From an uncultured Eubacteriales bacterium (lineage in GTDB: Bacteria; Bacillota; Clostridia; Oscillospirales; Oscillospiraceae): a stretch of DNA of 37,557 bases. Shown one piece after another: positions 34,043 through 37,557 of this stretch. The position numbers and the translations under genes are program-made. Where the stretch lies: assembly GCA_900313925.1 (NCBI GenBank), contig OMTF01000040.1, positions 1 through 37,557 on the forward strand, in the 5' to 3' direction. Numbering within the stretch: the stretch's first letter is position 1; every line of letters begins with the position of its first letter. The notes under the pieces are model-generated. The model ran no database searches, was not told where the DNA came from, and saw nothing but the letters and a program-made list of their open reading frames with translations.

Positions 34043-34516
34043 GTGCGCCAGGCGGCGCATGTTTCAAACTGATGAGAATCCGGAGCTTGCCCGATATTGG
34101 AATAGCCATAGCCGAAGGCAAGGGTATCCATCGTGAGATGGAATCTGCAGCAAGCCAGATTCGGGGTACCTACTAACTCGAGAGCAAGCCTCTTACCTGA
34201 CAAGCAGAAATCGCCTATAAGCTGCATGCGATTTTTAGTCTACGATTCAAGCCAAAGTCCAATAACTACATGAAATCTCCTGGAAATGGTGAGGCCGGCA
34301 GATGGTGGAAAAGATACGCAAGGTACCCAGGGAGACCTGAACGCTCAGGAGCCTGCAGAAACCATAGTAACAGATAGGCAAAGGGTGGAGAAAACAGAAA
34401 TTTCAATACGACTTGTAAAGGAAGAAAGAGCTTAGGATGAAGAAAACAAGCAAGGAAGTGACTTTCAAAGGAAAAACAAGAATGCAAGAATAATTTGAGC
34501 GCATCGCTCTTTCAAC
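34043..34516 (+). mobile_element. Group IIC intron remnant without reverse transcriptase (copy 2)
   Basis: It begins GTGCGCC and shares with copy 1 the stretches GGCAAGGGTATCCATCGTGA, GATGGAATCTGCAGCAAGCC, AGCAGAAATCGCC, CCCAGGGAGACCTGAACG and GCAGAAACCATAGTAAC. It contains about 80 extra bases after AATCGCC relative to copy 1. Both copies end in GCGCATCGCTCTTTCAAC (here to 34516). No domain V is recognisable downstream, and no RT gene exists. It inserted directly behind the rplT terminator. It is diverged and probably inactive. Confidence 0.7.
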
Positions 34517-34554
34517 TATTTAATGTATTTGAGCCGGGGTTAAAAGGCACGGCG

Positions 34555-34597
34555 TTCCGTGTTTTCAATATATCGTCTGCATAGTGAAAACACGGAA
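34555..34597. repeat. 13-bp perfect inverted repeat
   Basis: TTCCGTGTTTTCA (34555-34567) pairs with TGAAAACACGGAA (34585-34597) around a 17-base loop. It lies between the intron remnant and ybaB. It may act as a terminator for the minus-strand ybaB transcript, but no T-run follows on either strand beyond the stem. Confidence 0.6.
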
Positions 34598-34642
34598 GAA
34601 TACTTGAATTGGAGGCATTCTAAATATCAGTATAGGAAAATG

Positions 34643-34703
34643 CAATTAATGAGCAAGCAGCAATATGTATTCTTCGATCATACTGCTGATTGCTCATTAA
34701 TTG
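34643..34703. repeat. 25-bp near-perfect inverted repeat downstream of ybaB
   Basis: Positions 34643-34667 pair with 34679-34703 with two mismatches and an 11-base loop. It lies 15 bases after the ybaB stop, which ends at 34719 on the minus strand. It is the likely transcription end or mRNA 3' stabiliser of dnaX-ybaB. Confidence 0.7.
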
Positions 34704-34718
34704 ACTTTATGAGCTTCA

Positions 34719-35066
34719 TCAAAAAGGCATATTTGCTCCGCCACTCATTTTGCTCATCGCTTCATTCGTAGCTTCATCGCTTTGTCTTAACGCTTCATTA
34801 ACAGCAGCGAGTATCATATCCTGAAGCATTTCTATATCATCCGGATCAACCGCTTCCGGATCTATTTCAATACTTTCAAATTCTCTGCTGCCCAACATAG
34901 TTGCCTTAACAGCTCCGCCGCCGGCAGTAGCTTCATATTTTCTAGACTCTAAATCCTTTTGCATCTGAAGAAATTCCTGCTGCAGCTTTTGGGTCTTTTT
35001 GATGAAGTTCATTTGGCTTCCGCCGCCTCCACCACGATAATTACCACGGTATCCGCCTTTCGCCAT
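34719..35066 (-). CDS. YbaB/EbfC family nucleoid-associated protein
   Basis: The 115-residue protein has the family core NFIKKTQKLQQEFLQMQKDL, then YEATAGGGAVKATMLGSREF and DDIEMLQDMILAAVNEAL. It binds DNA as a dimer. The first 18 residues (AKGGYRGNYRGGGGGSQ) form a Gly/Arg-rich RGG-like extension, longer than in most relatives. ATG overlaps the dnaX stop (TAATG) and has GGAGGT upstream. recR, the usual third gene of this cluster, is missing here. Confidence 0.93.
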   Translation of the reverse strand: MAKGGYRGNYRGGGGGSQMNFIKKTQKLQQEFLQMQKDLESRKYEATAGGGAVKATMLGSREFESIEIDPEAVDPDDIEMLQDMILAAVNEALRQSDEATNEAMSKMSGGANMPF

Positions 35067-36772
35067 TATTTATTACCTCCTATAAAATGTACCTCTTTAA
35101 ATTTTCCCAACTCACGAACATCGTGTATTTTGCGTTGAGAGGAATCTAGATCTTTTATAAAAACTACATTGATATTTTTGTTTAGCACAGAATGGCAGGC
35201 TTCTATGAGTTTTTCTTTATTTCCTTTATCTAAATATTGATTATAGGATAATTCACTAAAGAATTTTATAGTAAGCGTTCTACCTTCAAGATGCCCAGCC
35301 ATTTCATTTTTATTTCTAAGAATAGGGAGGAGGCCCGGGGGAAAATCTTTCCGATTCTGAAGCGATTCAACAATCTGGTTCCAAGCACTTTCCTCTGTGA
35401 TTTCTGACGCGGCAGAATTAGCGTTTTCAGAAGAGACTGTTGAAACAGATATACTTTTTTCTTGGAGAAGATCCGCAGAATTATCTGCGCCGGTAATTGC
35501 ATCGAACTGAACCTCAGAAATTTTCCTGCTATCGGATTCAGATTTCTTATGCGATTCTTTTTCTTCAACGTCCATTTTTACATCCGCTGATGGACTTTCA
35601 ACCGAGTGAAAATTGTGGTTATGTTTTTGAAGAGGCTCTGCCGCCGACATAGGGTTGTTATACTGTAGGCTAGATGCGCGATAAGGATAGAATAAATCGG
35701 GCCGGCATAGATTCATAATACACAATTCAGCAACTGTTTTATCGTTGTAAGCGGCCTTTAAATCAGATTGTGACATTTGAATAATCTCGATATCCCTTAT
35801 GATTTCATTAGAAGTAATGCCTTTCGATAAGATTTCAAGAGAATTTTTATCATATATTCCAGATAATAAGGATTCATAGCTGTTTGGAGTCACCTGAAAA
35901 ATTAATAGGTCACGCAACAAATTTTCGAGTTCTTCTAAAACCAAAGTTGGGCTTTTGCCATTAATCCAATATTGCTGAAAACAGAGCAATGCTTCGGAGA
36001 CGTTTCGCGAAAAAATCTTTGATAGAAGATCTTGCGATGCAACCCCACCAAGCATTCCTAAAGTGGAGTATATGCTGTCTACGGTTACATTACCATAAGA
36101 GGCACATTGATCTAATATAGAAAGTGCATCGCGCATACCACCATCGGCAAGCTGCGCAACAAGATGCAGGGCATCTGGGGATATTGCTATTTCTTCTTTT
36201 TTGGAAACTAACGTGAGCTGCTCCTCAATTTTAGCAATAGGAATGCGCCGAAAATTATGACGTTGGCAACGAGACAGTATTGTATTAGGAATATTTTTCA
36301 ATTCAGTGGTTGCCAGTATGAATATCAAATGCTCCGGTGGTTCCTCTAATATTTTTAACAGAGCATTAAAGGCGGAATTAGAAAGCATGTGGACTTCATC
36401 AATAATATATACCCGTTTTTGCAATGCGGCAGGAGAAAATACGGCTTCATCCCGTAACGCGCGCACATCATCAACACCATTATTGGAAGCGGCATCTAAT
36501 TCCACGACATCCATTTCAGTACCCGCTTCGATACTTTTACAAGCTTTACAAGTACAACATGGATTGCCATTAATTGGATGTTCGCAGTTGACAGCTTTTG
36601 CTAGTATTTTAGCACATGTTGTTTTACCTGTACCACGAGTTCCAAGAAATAGATATGCATGGGACAGATGCGATTCACGTACCTGGCGCTTCAATATTTC
36701 TGTAATGTGTTCTTGACCAACTACTTCGTCGAAAGTTTTCGGACGCCATTTCCTATACAAAGCTTGGTACAA
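35066..36772 (-). CDS. dnaX: DNA polymerase III subunits gamma/tau
   Basis: DnaX is the clamp-loader ATPase. The 568-residue protein starts with TTG 36772 behind GGAGGGG. The family N-terminus YQALYRKWRPKTFDEVVGQE is followed by Walker A GTRGTGKTTCAKIL, the four zinc cysteines in NCEHPINGNPCCTCKACKS, Walker B YIIDEVHMLS, sensor 1 ILATTELKNIPNTILSRCQR and the GGMRDALSILDQ sensor 2. The C-terminal third from about residue 370 is Ser/Glu/Lys-rich and then forms a tau-like domain. It lies downstream of the SRP RNA gene, a common Firmicutes arrangement. Confidence 0.96.
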   Translation of the reverse strand: MYQALYRKWRPKTFDEVVGQEHITEILKRQVRESHLSHAYLFLGTRGTGKTTCAKILAKAVNCEHPINGNPCCTCKACKSIEAGTEMDVVELDAASNNGVDDVRALRDEAVFSPAALQKRVYIIDEVHMLSNSAFNALLKILEEPPEHLIFILATTELKNIPNTILSRCQRHNFRRIPIAKIEEQLTLVSKKEEIAISPDALHLVAQLADGGMRDALSILDQCASYGNVTVDSIYSTLGMLGGVASQDLLSKIFSRNVSEALLCFQQYWINGKSPTLVLEELENLLRDLLIFQVTPNSYESLLSGIYDKNSLEILSKGITSNEIIRDIEIIQMSQSDLKAAYNDKTVAELCIMNLCRPDLFYPYRASSLQYNNPMSAAEPLQKHNHNFHSVESPSADVKMDVEEKESHKKSESDSRKISEVQFDAITGADNSADLLQEKSISVSTVSSENANSAASEITEESAWNQIVESLQNRKDFPPGLLPILRNKNEMAGHLEGRTLTIKFFSELSYNQYLDKGNKEKLIEACHSVLNKNINVVFIKDLDSSQRKIHDVRELGKFKEVHFIGGNK

Positions 36773-36861
36773 ATAAACCCCTCCTGAGTGAATTACAAAT
36801 ATGGAGTGTGAACAGTATGGCTTTTACTGAGACTGCACACTTAAAGTTGAATATATAATAT

Positions 36862-37110
36862 ATCCGTTACGCAAACAGCCAACTCAGATCCGGCGCCCTC
36901 ACGGCACACAAGAAGATCCACTTAATGCTGCTCGATTTCTCGCCTGACATGGTTCATGGTTTCCTGTTGCGTGAGACCGAATCGTCAACGTCACTTATTT
37001 ACGTCAGACAATACATCATATACCCGCGTTTAAGAATTAACCCCTGCTATAGCGGATTGCAGGTACAGGGCACCGCTGGCTCCCCGGCTAGTGCAGCCTT
37101 AGTAAAAGCC
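36862..37110 (-). ncRNA. ffs: Signal recognition particle RNA (large Bacillus-type)
   Basis: Read leftward, the sequence contains the conserved GGTGCCCTGTACCTGCAATC and CGCTATAGCAGGGGTTAATTC region, GTTGACGATTCGGT and CACGCAACAGGAAACCATGA, and the domain IV core ACCATGTCAGGCGAGAAATC with GAGCAGCATTAAGTGG. A GAAA tetraloop closes the Ffh-binding helix. It ends near TTTGCGTAACGG. The length of about 250 fits the long Firmicutes form with an Alu domain. Ends are approximate. SRP RNA with Ffh targets nascent membrane proteins. Confidence 0.93.
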
Positions 37111-37118
37111 ACGTGCGT

Positions 37119-37147
37119 ATTTTATCACTAATATATGGAAGAATCAA
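37119..37147 (-). promoter_or_regulatory. Promoter candidate of SRP RNA
   Basis: On the minus strand TTGATT (37147-37142) and TAAAAT (37124-37119) are 17 bases apart, just upstream of the RNA. Both hexamers are one or two bases off consensus. Confidence 0.5.
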
Positions 37148-37320
37148 TTTAACCATTATTATTTTGAAGTGGAAAATGAAGTGATGAAGTGTAAGACCGA
37201 AGCAGAATAATAAGGTACCGTAGGTACTGTGTGAAGCCTTTCAAAAAATATTAAACAAATAATTTTTTAAAAAAAGGAATACAAGATTCTATTGCCGCTT
37301 ATTATTGTTACGGATAGATA

Positions 37321-37368
37321 AAATAAAACACTGAGTTCATTATTAAAAGGTTAACTCAGTGCTTTATT
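37321..37368. terminator. Terminator-like inverted repeat near right edge
   Basis: AATAAAACACTGAGTT (37322-37337) pairs with AACTCAGTGCTTTATT (37353-37368) with one mismatch and a 15-base loop, flanked by A and T runs. It could end transcription from either side. The region between the SRP promoter and this repeat (37148-37320) holds nothing else I recognise. Confidence 0.6.
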
Positions 37369-37369
37369 A

Positions 37370-37557
37370 TTGGTGGACCTATCGGAAACCTATTCAAACA
37401 ATTACAAAATAATTCGTGATTTCGTCAAGAGCCACGCTACTACCCCTGTAAACTCTGATATAGAGCAATGTATCAACAACACGCCCTATGACCCCAATTG
37501 TATAGTAAAAACTATCAAACAGCAACAGAAAAACCTATCAGAGCTAGAAATTCAAAC
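37370..37557 (+). CDS. Open reading frame running off the right edge, unidentified
   Basis: A frame stays open from TTG 37370 (or GTG 37373) to the end of the window, about 62 codons, with an in-frame TAA at 37352. The translation contains LVDLSETYSNNYKIIRDFVK and NTPYDPNCIVKTIKQQQKN. I do not recognise it. No ribosome site precedes it, and it begins inside the foot of the terminator-like repeat, so it could also be a gene fragment. The 3' end lies outside the window. Confidence 0.35.
   Translation, partial: MVDLSETYSNNYKIIRDFVKSHATTPVNSDIEQCINNTPYDPNCIVKTIKQQQKNLSELEIQ

Noticed and set aside
34559-34771. Plus-strand frame of 70 codons
   Set aside because: It is made of two inverted repeats and the 3' end of ybaB; it has no family resemblance.
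35266-35568. Alternative-frame ORF inside dnaX as a possible programmed frameshift product
   Set aside because: A run of six A is present near 35450, but it is not in the A-AAA-AAG phase needed for the known dnaX slip, and no stimulatory hairpin was seen.
36925-37131. Plus-strand frame of 68 codons
   Set aside because: It is antisense to the SRP RNA.

Overview
The window looks like a chromosomal segment from a low-to-moderate-GC Gram-positive anaerobe, most likely a Clostridia/Oscillospiraceae-type Firmicute. This is inferred from the large Bacillus-type SRP RNA beside dnaX-ybaB, a YerC/TrpR-like regulator, a secreted lysozyme with S-layer-homology domains, group IIC intron remnants, the infC-rpmI-rplT operon layout, and strong AGGAGG ribosome binding sites. 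Almost everything is core or near-core metabolism. No plasmid, phage or CRISPR module is visible.

Layout. 1-2689 (+): rimM-trmD-rsmA, each start overlapping the previous stop, with TrmD carrying an extra C-terminal GNAT-like domain. 2896-10167 (+): an F-type ATP synthase operon, atpI-B-E-F-(b'/delta)-A-G-D-C, followed by a lipoprotein gene. 11125-11516 (-): four tRNA genes (Val, Phe, Gly, Cys) behind a near-consensus promoter. 11687-13596 (-): yerC-like regulator, methyltransferase, hslO. 13827-15255 (+): VTC-domain polyphosphate polymerase and DUF4956 membrane protein. 15322-about 15945: group IIC intron remnant. 16115-17596 (+): secreted GH24 lysozyme with SLH domains. 17677-19193 (-): a protein resembling the middle domain of acetyl-CoA synthase, plus a CooC-type ATPase. 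19521-22004 (+): zinc/manganese-type ABC transporter. 22325-24740 (+): polar amino acid ABC transporter. 24839-25279 (+): dUTPase. 25313-31253 (-): glgB-glgA-GH13 amylase. 31613-32485 (+): deoC. 32678-33918 (+): infC-rpmI-rplT with a leader attenuator. 34043-34516: second group IIC intron remnant. 34719-37110 (-): SRP RNA-dnaX-ybaB. At the right edge an unidentified reading frame runs out of the window.

The most unusual feature is the ATP synthase. There is no free-standing delta subunit gene. A delta C-terminal-like domain occurs twice, once at the end of a second b-type stalk protein and again fused to the N-terminus of the alpha subunit. The two copies align without gaps over about 65 residues, with about 20 identities counted by eye. 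Since alpha is present three times per F1, this implies an altered peripheral stalk-F1 connection. Other points worth following are the TrmD-GNAT fusion, the stand-alone acetyl-CoA-synthase-like protein coupled to CooC without any CO dehydrogenase nearby, the two ORF-less intron remnants sitting directly behind transcription terminators, and infC starting on ATC right after an attenuator hairpin.

All family assignments come from reading the sequence by eye. No database search was run.
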